DNA of 64,000 bases from Flavobacterium reichenbachii (GTDB lineage Bacteria > Bacteroidota > Bacteroidia > Flavobacteriales > Flavobacteriaceae). Position 1 is the first letter of the stretch. Each line of letters opens with the position of its first letter. A program made the position numbers and the translations under genes. Where the stretch lies: positions 1 through 64,000 of the forward strand of contig NZ_MUHF01000011.1 of NCBI RefSeq assembly GCF_002217435.1. Reading direction: 5' to 3'. The notes beneath the pieces are model-generated. The model searched no databases. It was given only the letters and a program-made list of their open reading frames with translations, and was not told where the DNA came from. Shown here piece by piece: positions 52,907 through 61,344 of this stretch.

Positions 52907-53746
52907 ATGTATAAAGTAAGAAATTTCAGTTCGGCTTCAGAGTTTTTAGATACTAACGGGGACTATATTTACGCAAATCCGATGGAACATGTTCTTTTGA
53001 TAAATGTTATAGAAGGGGTGAGGCATAATATGCTCCGCGTATTTCAGGCCTTTAATATAGAATCAGAAATAGATGGTACTCTGGTTATGGTATTTGTTGT
53101 GGACGGTAATTGCCTGATTTACAGCAGGCAGTATGATGAGGCTTATCTTGATATATTAGCAAGCGAGCTCCCATTTGATAAACTTAAAGACCTTGTATTT
53201 GCTGGAGATAAGAAGACAATTGAAAATTTGCTTTTATTTAAAAGTCTGCATTTTGAATTGGAAAAGCATCTGGTTATATATAGATGTGAAAAACTAAATC
53301 CTAAGTTTAGAGTTAGCGAAGGTCGCATGCGTTTAGCCGATCAAAATGAAGCGCAAGCGCTCATAAAACTAAGTCTTGATTTTACAGAGCAGTATGAAGG
53401 GATAAGGGAAAGCCCTTTCGAGATGAAAGCAGCTGTTGAAAAAGAAATAAGAGAAAAAATCCTATTCGTTTGGGAAGCGGATGGCATCTGTGGGTTAGCT
53501 GTTGAGATGAACAGGCAATCATTCGACTATCCTGAAATTGGAAAACTTTATACAGTGCCTGAAAAAACCGGACAAGGATTTGCGAGTTCTCTTCTTTATA
53601 AACTTACGGAAAAGATTCTGTCTGAGCATCCTTTTTGCATGCTCTACACCAAAGGAAACAACCTGGCATCAAATCGGGCCTGCATTAAGGCTGGTTATAT
53701 GCCCATAGCTGATTATGCCCGTTTTGTGATTAAGGGGGATGCATAG
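52907..53746 (+). CDS. GNAT-family acetyltransferase
   Basis: About 279 residues from ATG 52907 (MYKVRNFSSASEFLDTNGDYIY); a frame to 52829 upstream is less protein-like. The N-terminal half (about 1-140) has no named motif (ANPMEHVLLINVIEGVRHN). The C-terminal half (about 145-279) is a GNAT domain with the acetyl-CoA loop KLYTVPEKTGQGFASSLLYKL and the NLASNRACIKAGYM terminal block. By family it transfers an acetyl group to a small molecule or protein amine. Neighbours give no hint of the substrate. Confidence 0.85.
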   Translation: MYKVRNFSSASEFLDTNGDYIYANPMEHVLLINVIEGVRHNMLRVFQAFNIESEIDGTLVMVFVVDGNCLIYSRQYDEAYLDILASELPFDKLKDLVFAGDKKTIENLLLFKSLHFELEKHLVIYRCEKLNPKFRVSEGRMRLADQNEAQALIKLSLDFTEQYEGIRESPFEMKAAVEKEIREKILFVWEADGICGLAVEMNRQSFDYPEIGKLYTVPEKTGQGFASSLLYKLTEKILSEHPFCMLYTKGNNLASNRACIKAGYMPIADYARFVIKGDA

Positions 53747-53789
53747 ATATATTTGTTGAAAAAACCTTTAAGATATTAACCATGAGAAA

Positions 53790-54731
53790 GTGAGAGTAAA
53801 ACTTAAATTTTTAAAAGAATACATCTCTATCCGGAAAGTTCATTTTGCAGTTTGCTTTGATTTCATGAGAACTAGCAAAATTAATTTTGAAGATCTAAAT
53901 ATTTCATCTTTAGATGAGAATTTTAAAACTGAAAAAAGCTTTTATAATCATTTTGTAAGACCAATAGATTTCGTCGACTTAGGAACCAAACAAAGCTGGA
54001 TTGCTGGAAAAACAATTTTAAGCTTTGACCCAAACAAAAAGAAAAGTTACCATTTTGATGATGAAGAGAGTAAATATGAATCATTTATAATTGGATATGA
54101 GGATGATGGAAATGAAAAACTTTTAGACTGCGAAAAGACCAATGACAAATATTTTATTACTACTTATTTTAAGAAAGAAGTATTAAATAAATATTACAAT
54201 GAGCCATTGAAATATAAGGTTGATGGATGGCGCGTTAGTTCAAACTTTTTTTCTTTAAAAATAGATAACAACATTGAAGATTATGTAGCTGTATTTTTGG
54301 TGGAACTTTCTTCGTTGCCACATAAAGAACAGTTGCACTGGAAACAATACAATATTGCTCCGCAGAAGGGAATCAGTGCCACATATTACAAAACTATGGT
54401 TGAAGGAAACTGGGTGCAGCAGCCGGAAACAGCTGACCTGCTATTTAAACACCAATATGTAAAATTTAATAATGAATGGGAAAAGAAATTTGGCTGGAAA
54501 TTTTATAAAGAACTTGCTTCTGAAGACCAGCATCTTTTTACTTCACTGCACATGCCGACCAGTAATAATGTAAAAGCCTTCAGTGAGCAGATGTTAACAG
54601 TAATAAAGCTTACAATTGACAGGTTAAACGAGGCTGGGCTTCAAAAGAATATTGTTCTGGAAAAAAATGATCGCGGAATTACAAAGCTGGAAAAGTTTTT
54701 AAAACAGCCGATATCGAAATTCCCGATATGA
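53790..54731 (+). pseudogene. HEPN-like gene, main part, frameshifted and without an ATG
   Basis: About 313 codons from GTG 53790. In-frame codons continue to 53772 with no ATG, so the 5' end is probably missing. Conserved blocks are KFLKEYISIRKVHFAVCFDF, KVDGWRVSSNFF, LPHKEQLHWKQYNIAP and KFGWKFYKELASEDQHLFTS, which I associate with Apea/HEPN-type proteins of unknown target. The frame ends in KFLKQPISKFPI. In the -1 frame from 54701 the reading KTADIEIPDMILFLRNLYDLRS continues smoothly into the next frame. It is either a pseudogene or a -1 frameshift product. Confidence 0.6.
54698..54704 (+). other. T-TTA-AAA slippery heptamer at the frame junction
   Basis: In the zero frame the codons are TTT-TTA-AAA-CAG. 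A -1 slip on T TTA AAA gives TTT-AAA-ACA and leads exactly into the frame of 54728-54976. The sequence has the X XXY YYZ form of programmed -1 frameshift sites. No convincing downstream stem-loop was found. Confidence 0.4.
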
Positions 54732-54976
54732 TACTTTTTTTAAGGAATCTTTACGACTTACGTTCAGGCTTATTTGCCCATACTTTTAGCAATTCTAATA
54801 AGGCTTGTGTAAAAGCTATAAAGTATTTTAATATCACAAATGACAACTATACTGAGGTGGCAAAGGACATATTTATTAAATCAATTTACACCCTTAAGAC
54901 ATTGGAAAAAGTTTTTCTAAGAGATGATCAAAATGATGAAGTGATAGACTTAGAATTAAAAGATTTAAATGACTAA
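54728..54976 (+). pseudogene. HEPN-like C-terminal part in the -1 frame
   Basis: 82 codons from an ATG that overlaps the previous stop (ATGA), but the open frame extends upstream past the overlap to the slippery site. The block LFLRNLYDLRSGLFAHTFSN resembles the R-x4-6-H-like active-site helix of HEPN ribonucleases and Apea-like proteins (R-S-x4-H). It contains no start context of its own. It is best read as the end of the same protein as 53790-54731. Confidence 0.55.
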
Positions 54977-55130
54977 AAAAATCACTAATAAATAGTTTCA
55001 ATCTTTTCTTTTTCATATTTTTACTCAAACTATTGAGAGCCTAATTTTGTACTGTACCTATGAGTGTACCAAGTTTTAAAAAACGCTGAAAACACCAGTT
55101 AATACTGAGATTTATAAACGGTTAGCGGGA

Positions 55131-55142
55131 CCTCTTTCTCCG
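55131..55142 (+). repeat. 12-nt tRNA-Ser end in inverted orientation, possible partner of site D
   Basis: CCTCTTTCTCCG, the T-stem/acceptor end of the tRNA at 51241-51252 on the opposite strand, followed after 7 bp by a terminator. With only 12 matching bases chance is possible, but the terminator context supports it. Confidence 0.4.
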
Positions 55143-55149
55143 CTGAATA

Positions 55150-55177
55150 AAAAACCCCTGTAAACACAGGGGTTTTT
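55150..55177 (+). terminator. Strong terminator
   Basis: AAAAACCCCTGT (55150-55161) and ACAGGGGTTTTT (55166-55177), perfect 12-bp stem, followed by CTCGTTTT. It closes the tRNA-like end at 55131-55142. Confidence 0.82.
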
Positions 55178-55407
55178 CTCGTTTTGGGCGGAGCCAAAAA
55201 CTCCTGAACCTACTTTATGTTTAATATACTAAACTTCGGATTTCAGTGCAATTACTGTGATTAAAAATTATTTGTATTTATAAATCAAGGCATTCGATAG
55301 ATTAATTATACTTTTAAGGTGTACCAATTTTTGGTTTACAAATCCACTTAATTTACATGTGCATTATAAACTTTTTAATACATCTTACGAAAAAAAAGTT
55401 ATTAAAC

Positions 55408-55436
55408 AAAAACTCGCACCGGTGGTGCGAGTTTTT
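55408..55436. terminator. Strong terminator
   Basis: AAAAACTCGCACC (55408-55420) and GGTGCGAGTTTTT (55424-55436), perfect 13-bp stem with a 3-nt loop and T-run. No intact gene lies directly upstream, so the transcription unit it served may have been lost. Confidence 0.82.
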
Positions 55437-55823
55437 GTTTTCTTATAACTTGAGATAAGGTAGAAACTGCTAATTTTAAGACTTTACAACCTCTACATGT
55501 GTATATTTCCAACAATCTTCAAGTGCATCAACTACACGGCAGCGCTCCTGCAATATTTTAGCGCTGAACAGCCATTATTCATCTCCTATTTTACATTGTA
55601 AAAAAGTATGGGGCATTTCCTGAAAAAGAAAGGCCCCCATATTGTAAATTATATTTATCGAACAACAAAGATATCCTTAACATTTAGGCGGTCCTAAAAA
55701 CAATGACCTGTCGCGCAGGAAAGCCGCAGTCCAGATCCAGACCAATGGTATGCTGAGGCTCAACAGAGATCAATATCATACAGATTGGGGAAATAAAATA
55801 CATTGTTTAAAAGATTGCTTAAC

Positions 55824-56168
55824 TTATAATATTTCATTTGCCAATTGCTTTTTACCCCATTGATGAATGTGATCAATAAACGGGATTAGCTCTAATCCTG
55901 TCTCACTTAATGAATATTCAACTTTCGGCGGAACCTCGTGATACATTTTGCGGATAATCAATTGATCAACCTCCAGTTCTCTCAGGGTCTGGGTAAGCAT
56001 TTTAGTGGTAATATCAGGCAGCGTCCTGCTTAATTCTCCATATCGCAAAACCTTTTGCATACCTAAATGCCAAAGGATTCGGCCTTTATATTTCCCGCCA
56101 ATACGTTTAAAAGCATATTCTACGCCACATTTCTGAACGCATTCGGGAATTTCGGATTTATTTTTCAT
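55824..56168 (-). CDS. HxlR-family redox-type transcriptional regulator
   Basis: 114 residues; a winged-helix HxlR protein (GGKYKGRILWHLGMQKVLRYGEL, DITTKMLTQTLRELEVDQLI). C10 and C14 in PECVQKCGVE are placed like the redox-sensing Cys of YodB/QorR-type members. It is divergent from a quinone-oxidoreductase-like gene with palindromic sites between them. It is therefore the probable repressor of that gene, released by quinones or aldehydes. Confidence 0.92.
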   Translation of the reverse strand: MKNKSEIPECVQKCGVEYAFKRIGGKYKGRILWHLGMQKVLRYGELSRTLPDITTKMLTQTLRELEVDQLIIRKMYHEVPPKVEYSLSETGLELIPFIDHIHQWGKKQLANEIL

Positions 56169-56203
56169 CTTATTATTAATGTAACAAATTGATAATCAGC
56201 AAC

Positions 56204-56243
56204 ACATACTTTTTAGTATGTAGCATACTTATAAGTACATACT
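56204..56243. promoter_or_regulatory. Operator array of the HxlR regulator
   Basis: ACATACT (56204-56210), AGTATGT (56215-56221) and ACATACT (56237-56243) alternate, forming inverted repeats with 4- and 15-bp spacers. The 12-bp palindrome TACTTATAAGTA (56226-56237) lies inside. The array ends at the -33 element of the dehydrogenase promoter, a good place for repression of both divergent genes. Confidence 0.68.
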
Positions 56244-56273
56244 TGACAAAGATAATCAAACATACTAATTTTG
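56243..56273 (+). promoter_or_regulatory. Bacteroidota-type promoter of the dehydrogenase gene
   Basis: TTG (56243-56245), a 20-bp spacer and TAATTTTG (56266-56273) match the consensus well, 41 bp before the ATG at 56315. Confidence 0.72.
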
Positions 56274-56314
56274 TTACCAGAAGACAGATAATTGTCAATA
56301 AAAATATAGTTAAT

Positions 56315-57361
56315 ATGAAAAAAACTGAAAATATATCAGCAACACATGATACCCCGTCAGTAATGAAGGCTATCCGTCAACACGAGTTCGGTGGCCCTGA
56401 AGTGCTTCGTTATGAAGATGCGCCAGTTCCTGAGCTTATACCCGGAGAAGTACGTATTCGTGTCCATGCGATTGGACTTAATCCTCCAGATTGGTATCTC
56501 CGCGACGGGTATAAAATGCTTCCACCCGAGTGGCAGCCACAAGTGCCATTTCCCGTGATCCTTGGCACAGATATTTCGGGCGTGATTGAGGAAGTCGCCG
56601 ACGATGTTAAGGGCTTCGCTGTTGGTGATGAAGTATATTCCATGGTTCGTTTTCCCAGCTTTGGACCCAGTAAGGCCTATGCAGAATACGTTACTGCCCC
56701 TGCTTCGGAAATTGCTCTTAAACCAGAGGGTATTGACCATATACATGCTGCTGCCGCACCAATGTCATTACTTACAGCGTGGCAATTCATGATTGATCAA
56801 GGCCATGATGTACAAAACCCGCTACAACCCAACCGACACGAACCGGTAGCTCTGGAAGGCAAAAGAGTGCTCGTTAATGGTGCCGGCGGCGGTGTTGGAC
56901 ACTTCGCAGTACAGCTGGCAAAATGGAAGGGCGCCTATGTGATAGCTGTTGCATCTACTAAGCATGAGGTGTTTCTAAGGGATCTTGCCGTAGACGAATT
57001 CATAGACTATACTAAAACCGTTGCCGAAGATACGGTACATGATATCGATCTTGTCATTGATTCGGTCGGCGGGCCAACTACCGGTCGTTTTTTGCGCACA
57101 TTAAAACGTGGGGGCGCTTTGTTTCCGATATTTCCATTAGGATTTTCAGATTCAGAAGAAGCGGAAAGGCTTGGCGTAAAAGTCTCGGCAACCCAGGTAC
57201 GTTCAAGTGGAGCCCAACTATTAGAAGTAGGAGAACTGCTCAATAATGGAACGGTTCGCGTTGCAGTTGACAGCATATATCCGCTTTCTGATGCCGGAAA
57301 AGCGCATGAACGTGCGGGTAAAGGAAATATTCAAGGCAAGATCGTTCTTACTGTTGCGTAA
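56315..57361 (+). CDS. Zinc-type alcohol dehydrogenase / NADPH:quinone oxidoreductase-like protein
   Basis: Start at ATG 56315 (MKKTENISATHDTPSVMKAI), behind the promoter; the frame extends upstream to 56189 through promoter DNA and is not used. 348 residues with a GroES-like domain (GEVRIRVHAIGLNPPDWYLRDG, PVILGTDISGVIEEV) and the Rossmann motif VLVNGAGGGVGHFAVQLAKW. There are no catalytic zinc ligands, as in quinone reductases. By family it reduces quinones or enones with NADPH. Its last 52 codons and the following 63 bp are tandemly duplicated. Confidence 0.92.
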   Translation: MKKTENISATHDTPSVMKAIRQHEFGGPEVLRYEDAPVPELIPGEVRIRVHAIGLNPPDWYLRDGYKMLPPEWQPQVPFPVILGTDISGVIEEVADDVKGFAVGDEVYSMVRFPSFGPSKAYAEYVTAPASEIALKPEGIDHIHAAAAPMSLLTAWQFMIDQGHDVQNPLQPNRHEPVALEGKRVLVNGAGGGVGHFAVQLAKWKGAYVIAVASTKHEVFLRDLAVDEFIDYTKTVAEDTVHDIDLVIDSVGGPTTGRFLRTLKRGGALFPIFPLGFSDSEEAERLGVKVSATQVRSSGAQLLEVGELLNNGTVRVAVDSIYPLSDAGKAHERAGKGNIQGKIVLTVA

Positions 57362-57645
57362 AGTGAATATTGTTGCAAGCCCATAGCTGCTAACTTGCCA
57401 ATCGCTGTTTAGCTAATAATGTAACAAGTGGAGCCCAACTATTAGAAGTAGGAGAACTGCTCAATAATGGAACGGTTCGCGTTGCAGTTGACAGCATATA
57501 TCCGCTTTCTGATGCCGGAAAAGCGCATGAACGTGCGGGTAAAGGAAATATTCAAGGCAAGATCGTTCTTACTGTTGCGTAAAGTGAATATTGTTGCAAG
57601 CCCATAGCTGCTAACTTGCCAATCGCTGTTTAGCTAATAATGTAA
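57204..57645. repeat. Perfect 221-bp tandem duplication
   Basis: Unit 1 (57204-57424) and unit 2 (57425-57645) agree along their whole length. They start at CAAGTGGAGCCC and end at GCTAATAATGTAA. Unit 1 covers the last 52 codons of the dehydrogenase plus the 3' flank. No microhomology longer than a few bases is evident at the junction. Complete identity implies a very recent event. Confidence 0.95.
57425..57582 (+). pseudogene. Duplicated 3' end of the dehydrogenase gene
   Basis: The second unit of the 221-bp duplication repeats the dehydrogenase C-terminus (SGAQLLEVGELLNNGTVRVA..., stop 57580-57582) without a start codon. It has no function as a coding region. Confidence 0.9.
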
Positions 57646-57658
57646 AAGGAAATATATT

Positions 57659-58093
57659 ATGAATATTGAAGAAATAAAAGATAGGCTGGCGCTCAAAGAA
57701 TTAGTCGATCGTGTATCTGTGCTGGGTGACAGGAAAGATTTTCATGCCCAAGTACAACTCTTTACTGAGAATGCGATTTCAGAAACCTTTGCGGGCGTTA
57801 ATGAAATTTTAAAATTAAAAGGGCGAAAAGAAATGGAAAGCGCCTTTGAAAGTTTTCTTAGCGAAATTGAAATTGTATATCATTTCAATGGCCAGCAGGT
57901 AGTTGTGATAGATGGAGACGCGGCTACTGGTACCTGTTATTGTCTTATAACATTAATTGGGGATGAGGGAGGAAAAAAATTGAAAACCACAATCGGCGCA
58001 ATTTATTATGATGATTACATACGAGAGGAAAACCGTTGGCTTATAGCCAAAAGGATAGGGAATTTCGACTGGCAGGAAAAAACCGAGGCCTGA
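57659..58093 (+). CDS. SnoaL-like/NTF2-fold protein
   Basis: 144 residues of the SnoaL_4/NTF2 type: helical start (IEEIKDRLALKELVDRVSVLGDRKDF), then strands (LFTENAISETFAGV, VYHFNGQQVVVIDGDAATGTCY, RWLIAKRIGNFDW). The fold serves small-molecule isomerases and hydrolases as well as binding proteins. It stands 14 bp after the duplicated unit. Before the duplication it would have followed the dehydrogenase closely, so the two were probably one operon. Ends at a strong terminator. Confidence 0.85.
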   Translation: MNIEEIKDRLALKELVDRVSVLGDRKDFHAQVQLFTENAISETFAGVNEILKLKGRKEMESAFESFLSEIEIVYHFNGQQVVVIDGDAATGTCYCLITLIGDEGGKKLKTTIGAIYYDDYIREENRWLIAKRIGNFDWQEKTEA

Positions 58094-58104
58094 CAATAAA
58101 AAAG

Positions 58105-58126
58105 GGTTGCTAATACCTTAGCAACC
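58105..58126 (+). terminator. Rho-independent terminator
   Basis: GGTTGCTAA (58105-58113) and TTAGCAACC (58118-58126), 9-bp perfect stem, flanked by AAAAAAG and TCTTTTT. It ends the dehydrogenase-SnoaL unit. Confidence 0.85.
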
Positions 58127-58205
58127 TCTTTTTATTCTGTTGATATGAACACCTCGCTTTTTATGTACTAGATGTTGCCTTGCTAACTACCTTATAACTG
58201 GATAA

Positions 58206-58835
58206 TCATTTTAGCATAGTTGAAAATTGATCAATTGGTAGACGAACTTTTGGCATTGAAGCCAGATAATCGTTTGCAGTATCACGATATCCTAGGGAGA
58301 TAATCACTGAAGCGTGAAGATTCTTTCCTGTTAAACCTAAAATATCATTAAATAGTTGTGGATCAAAACCTTCCATAGGTGTAGCGTCTACTTGAAGTTC
58401 AGCAGCTGCGATTAAGGCAGTTCCTAACCCAATATAGGCTTGTTTGCTAGACCAAATCGCGTTTTGTTCGGGAGTTTGAGCAGAAAAATGAGAGATTAGG
58501 GTATCTCTGTAATCGTTAAGCATTCCTATTTCCAAATTTCGTTGTTTTTCCATCATTGCAACGTAATCTGCTATATACTCGCTGGTTATATTGTTAAATG
58601 CAGCAAAAACCAGCAAATGGGAAGAAGCCTGAATCTGAGAATTGAACGAGCCCTCCGCTAATTTTTGTCGTATTTCTGGATTTGTTACCACAATCAGGCG
58701 GTAAGGCTGTATCCCGCAGGAAGAAGCGCTGAGGTTGACGGCTTCAATAATTTGGTCAATCTTGTCTTCACTAACCAATTCATCTTTGTATTTCTTAACA
58801 GCATATCGCCATTGTAAATTTTTGATCAATTCCAT
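58206..58835 (-). CDS. NfsB-like nitroreductase
   Basis: 209 residues of the FMN-dependent nitroreductase family: RYAVKKYKDELVSEDKID (FMN contact Arg/Lys), NLSASSCGIQPYRLIVV, QAYIGLGTALIAAAELQVDATPMEGF and the IISLGYRDTANDYLA end. By family it reduces nitroaromatics or quinones with NAD(P)H. It is divergent from a second HxlR gene with a shared operator. A reverse -7 box (TAGATTTG) lies at 58854-58861, 19 bp from its start. Confidence 0.92.
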   Translation of the reverse strand: MELIKNLQWRYAVKKYKDELVSEDKIDQIIEAVNLSASSCGIQPYRLIVVTNPEIRQKLAEGSFNSQIQASSHLLVFAAFNNITSEYIADYVAMMEKQRNLEIGMLNDYRDTLISHFSAQTPEQNAIWSSKQAYIGLGTALIAAAELQVDATPMEGFDPQLFNDILGLTGKNLHASVIISLGYRDTANDYLASMPKVRLPIDQFSTMLK

Positions 58836-58879
58836 ATTTATATAATTTTAGTGCAAATCTATATCAGTTATGTGTATAT

Positions 58880-58912
58880 TTGTCACTTAGTGACAATAAG
58901 TTATAGTGACAA
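58880..58912. promoter_or_regulatory. HxlR operator between nitroreductase and hxlR genes
   Basis: TTGTCAC-TTA-GTGACAA (58880-58896) is a perfect 7-bp inverted repeat, and a third half-site GTGACAA follows at 58906-58912. It overlaps TATATTTG (58875-58882), a -7 box toward the hxlR gene. Confidence 0.68.
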
Positions 58913-58933
58913 ACGGGTAACCACCTAAATACT

Positions 58934-59296
58934 ATGGAACAGAAATTTGAACCAATAAAAGATTGCGCCCATAAAATATTGGCGATCAGCGATACAATGG
59001 ATATTTTAAACGGAAAATGGAAAATGTCCATAGTTGCCTGCTTGTGCTATAAGCCGATGCGCTATTCAGAATTGCTCAATGAAGTAAAGGGCATTTCCGG
59101 CAAAGTACTCAGCCGCGAGTTGAAAGATCTGGAAATAAATGAGCTTATTGAGCGCAGAGTGTTAAGCACTGCGCCTGTCGCCGTCGAATACCGAATTACA
59201 GACTACGGCAATTCGCTTAAAGAGCTCATCAATACGATAGCGGATTGGGGCTTCATCCACAGAAAACGCATCATCGGCAGAATGAAAAAAGATTGA
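58934..59296 (+). CDS. HxlR-family transcriptional regulator
   Basis: 120 residues, winged helix (ILNGKWKMSIVACLCYKPMRYSELL, ISGKVLSRELKDLEINELI). The single N-terminal Cys11 in PIKDCAHK is at the redox-sensing position of the family. Divergent from the nitroreductase gene with a palindromic operator between, so it most likely represses that gene and itself. It converges on the pirin gene 16 bp downstream. Confidence 0.93.
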   Translation: MEQKFEPIKDCAHKILAISDTMDILNGKWKMSIVACLCYKPMRYSELLNEVKGISGKVLSRELKDLEINELIERRVLSTAPVAVEYRITDYGNSLKELINTIADWGFIHRKRIIGRMKKD

Positions 59297-59312
59297 GCTG
59301 TTTATCACTAAG

Positions 59313-60062
59313 TTACTGCAGGTTGCCGCTGTACATTCCTTCGTCAAAATGGACGGCATCTGTTTTTGTGATAAACAATACAATATCGCTTGTTTCCACA
59401 GCACGGAATACTGGGTTATCATCTTCTACGAGGGCACTTTCGCCTGTAACAAGACCCATCGTTTCATGCACATTTACTTTCCCGGCAAATACATAAAAGA
59501 GGAAAGCACAATTTTCAGACGGCACCTCGGGGAGAACAATTTGCTGGTCTTTTTCCAGGCGCACATCCATCAGCCAGGTACTGCTTCTAATTTGCAGTGG
59601 GTAGCCGCTCCCCTTTCCTGCTATTTTACGCCAAAGATTTCTACTGTGAACTTTTGGCAGCTGGTAAAACTGAACCTGTGGTTTAAGTCCGGCAGTTTCC
59701 GGCCTGATGAATATATGCAGCCCTTCCAAGGCTCCACCCTCTTCCAAAACCCTTTCCTCGTGGTAATAACTTGCACCAGAGTTCATCATCATCAGCTTTT
59801 GATTAGAGATCTCCTGGCTATGGCCTTCTGAGTCGAGATGTTTTACGCTACCGCTTCGTAAATAGGTTAATATTTCGTCGTCTCTGTGCGGATGCATTGG
59901 AATTAATGTACCGGGAGTTATTCGTGCGTGATCAATTCTGCCAATGGTGAAAAAACCCGTATCATTTAACTGGGGCATGATTAGCCCGGGATATAATATC
60001 TGTATCCCGAAGCCTCCATGCTGCTTGCCATATTTTATGTTATTATCTATCTTGGTTACCAT
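59313..60062 (-). CDS. Pirin-family protein
   Basis: 249 residues, bicupin. The metal site is visible as H57, H59 (IPMHPHRDDEILTYL) and H101, E103 (ASYYHEERV). FGIQILYPGLIMPQLNDTGF precedes it, and a C-terminal cupin follows (YVFAGKVNVHETM). Family members have quercetinase activity or act as iron-dependent redox sensors. It follows the reverse-strand dehydrogenase gene after 74 bp and may be transcribed with it. Confidence 0.92.
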   Translation of the reverse strand: MVTKIDNNIKYGKQHGGFGIQILYPGLIMPQLNDTGFFTIGRIDHARITPGTLIPMHPHRDDEILTYLRSGSVKHLDSEGHSQEISNQKLMMMNSGASYYHEERVLEEGGALEGLHIFIRPETAGLKPQVQFYQLPKVHSRNLWRKIAGKGSGYPLQIRSSTWLMDVRLEKDQQIVLPEVPSENCAFLFYVFAGKVNVHETMGLVTGESALVEDDNPVFRAVETSDIVLFITKTDAVHFDEGMYSGNLQ

Positions 60063-60136
60063 TTTCTTGTTGTTAATTTGTTTTATAAATGCGATGGCAT
60101 GTGAAGTGGCCTTACCATTGCAAACTTTGTAAATGT

Positions 60137-61081
60137 TTACTGTATTTCAATGATCACTTTCCCGATATAGCCACCTTTTTCAGCATACTCGTACGCCTCT
60201 TTATACTGGTCGAATGAAAACACTTTGTTAACTTCGATATCCAGTCCATTCTCTACCGCAGCGAGTAAAATATTGGTGTATTTGGCAGATGGGTTTGAAA
60301 GTATTACAAGGTGTTTTTTGCTGGAAAAAAGGTTTTTGATAAGGGATAGTGGGATTTCAATGGGCTGTGGAGTGGGGTTCAGAAAAATGGCTTTGGATTT
60401 CATTATTGCTTTGGCATTTTTAAATCCCATTTTGCCTGAAAGATCAATAACAATATCATATTTATCAGCTTTAGAAAGCACATTATCTTTTTTATAGTCT
60501 ATGACATAATCCGCTCCCCATTTTTTTGCATATTCGGCTCCATCGGTACTGGTTACCGCTGTTACTTTTGCACCCTTTCGTTTTAATAGCTGAAGCAGGA
60601 CCATACCGAATCCACCGGTAGCGCCATTTACCAAAATATCGGTCTTTGCACTGATGTCGCCCATTTTTAGTAAAGAAGTAACAGCCGCAGTACCAACTAC
60701 CGGAATTGAAGCAGCCTGGGCAAAGTTAATATTAGACGGTTTTTTCCAAACAAGTGAAGAGGTCACTGCAATATATTCTGCCGATACGCCTTCCTTCATC
60801 ATATTTTTCACTACTCCGAAAACGGCATCGCCTTTTTTGAAGCCCTGTACTGAAGATCCGATCTCTTCAATAGTGCCAGCAAAATCTGTTCCTGTGTTTT
60901 TAGGGAATTTAGACCCGGACATTAATTTCATCTCACCTTTTCTAATTTTCCAGTCCATTGGATTAATAGAAAATGCTTTAACTTTCACCAGAACCTGATC
61001 AGCTTTGATCGTAGGTTTTAATTGTTCTACTGTCTGTAAAACTTCTGTACTTCCGAATTTGTGATATGCAATTGCTTTCAT
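60137..61081 (-). CDS. NAD(P)-dependent quinone-oxidoreductase-like dehydrogenase
   Basis: 314 residues of the zinc-free MDR type: GroES-like start (VLQTVEQLKP, VKVKAFSINPMDWKIRKGEM, NTGTDFAGTIEEIG) and the Rossmann motif ILVNGATGGFGMVLLQLLKRKG. By family it reduces quinones or enals. It is the second such enzyme in this 6-kb region but is not closely similar to the one at 56315. It is probably in one unit with the pirin gene. It lies 263 bp from an AraC-type gene on the same strand. Confidence 0.9.
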   Translation of the reverse strand: MKAIAYHKFGSTEVLQTVEQLKPTIKADQVLVKVKAFSINPMDWKIRKGEMKLMSGSKFPKNTGTDFAGTIEEIGSSVQGFKKGDAVFGVVKNMMKEGVSAEYIAVTSSLVWKKPSNINFAQAASIPVVGTAAVTSLLKMGDISAKTDILVNGATGGFGMVLLQLLKRKGAKVTAVTSTDGAEYAKKWGADYVIDYKKDNVLSKADKYDIVIDLSGKMGFKNAKAIMKSKAIFLNPTPQPIEIPLSLIKNLFSSKKHLVILSNPSAKYTNILLAAVENGLDIEVNKVFSFDQYKEAYEYAEKGGYIGKVIIEIQ

Positions 61082-61220
61082 AATATTATTTTTTTAGTTG
61101 TTTAAAATGATATTACAAAGTTGCGAACAACAGCATCTTGAAACTTGTATCAAATCACTATTGTGTCTTGAATTATTACAAAGGTGCAATCCTTATAATA
61201 GAAGGTTTTGTAGATAAAAA

Positions 61221-61251
61221 TGATGCACCTGCAAAAATTGCAAGTGCATCA
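61221..61251 (-). terminator. Terminator of the AraC-type gene
   Basis: TGATGCACCTGCAA (61221-61234) and TTGCAAGTGCATCA (61238-61251) pair with one mismatch. On the reverse strand the stem is followed by a TTTTTATC run. It lies downstream of the regulator at 61345. Confidence 0.78.
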
Positions 61252-61344
61252 CTTATGATACTTAATATTAAGCGGAGACTAGTTTTGATCTGAGCTTTAT
61301 GCATTACCTATTTAATAGTACCGCTGCAAATAGATCCAACTGCA

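Larger units (their letters stand above)
54977..55823. other. 0.85-kb gap with terminators and a decayed coding stretch
   Basis: No intact gene. It includes the inverted 12-nt tRNA-Ser end at 55131-55142 and two terminators (55150-55177 and 55408-55436). The last part (about 55700-55810) is richer in G+C and reads NDLSRRKAAVQIQTNGMLRL and RDQYHTDWGNKIH in one frame, probably the remnant of a lost gene. TATGGGG and CCCCATA (about 55604-55652) are weak inverted arms. Confidence 0.5.
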
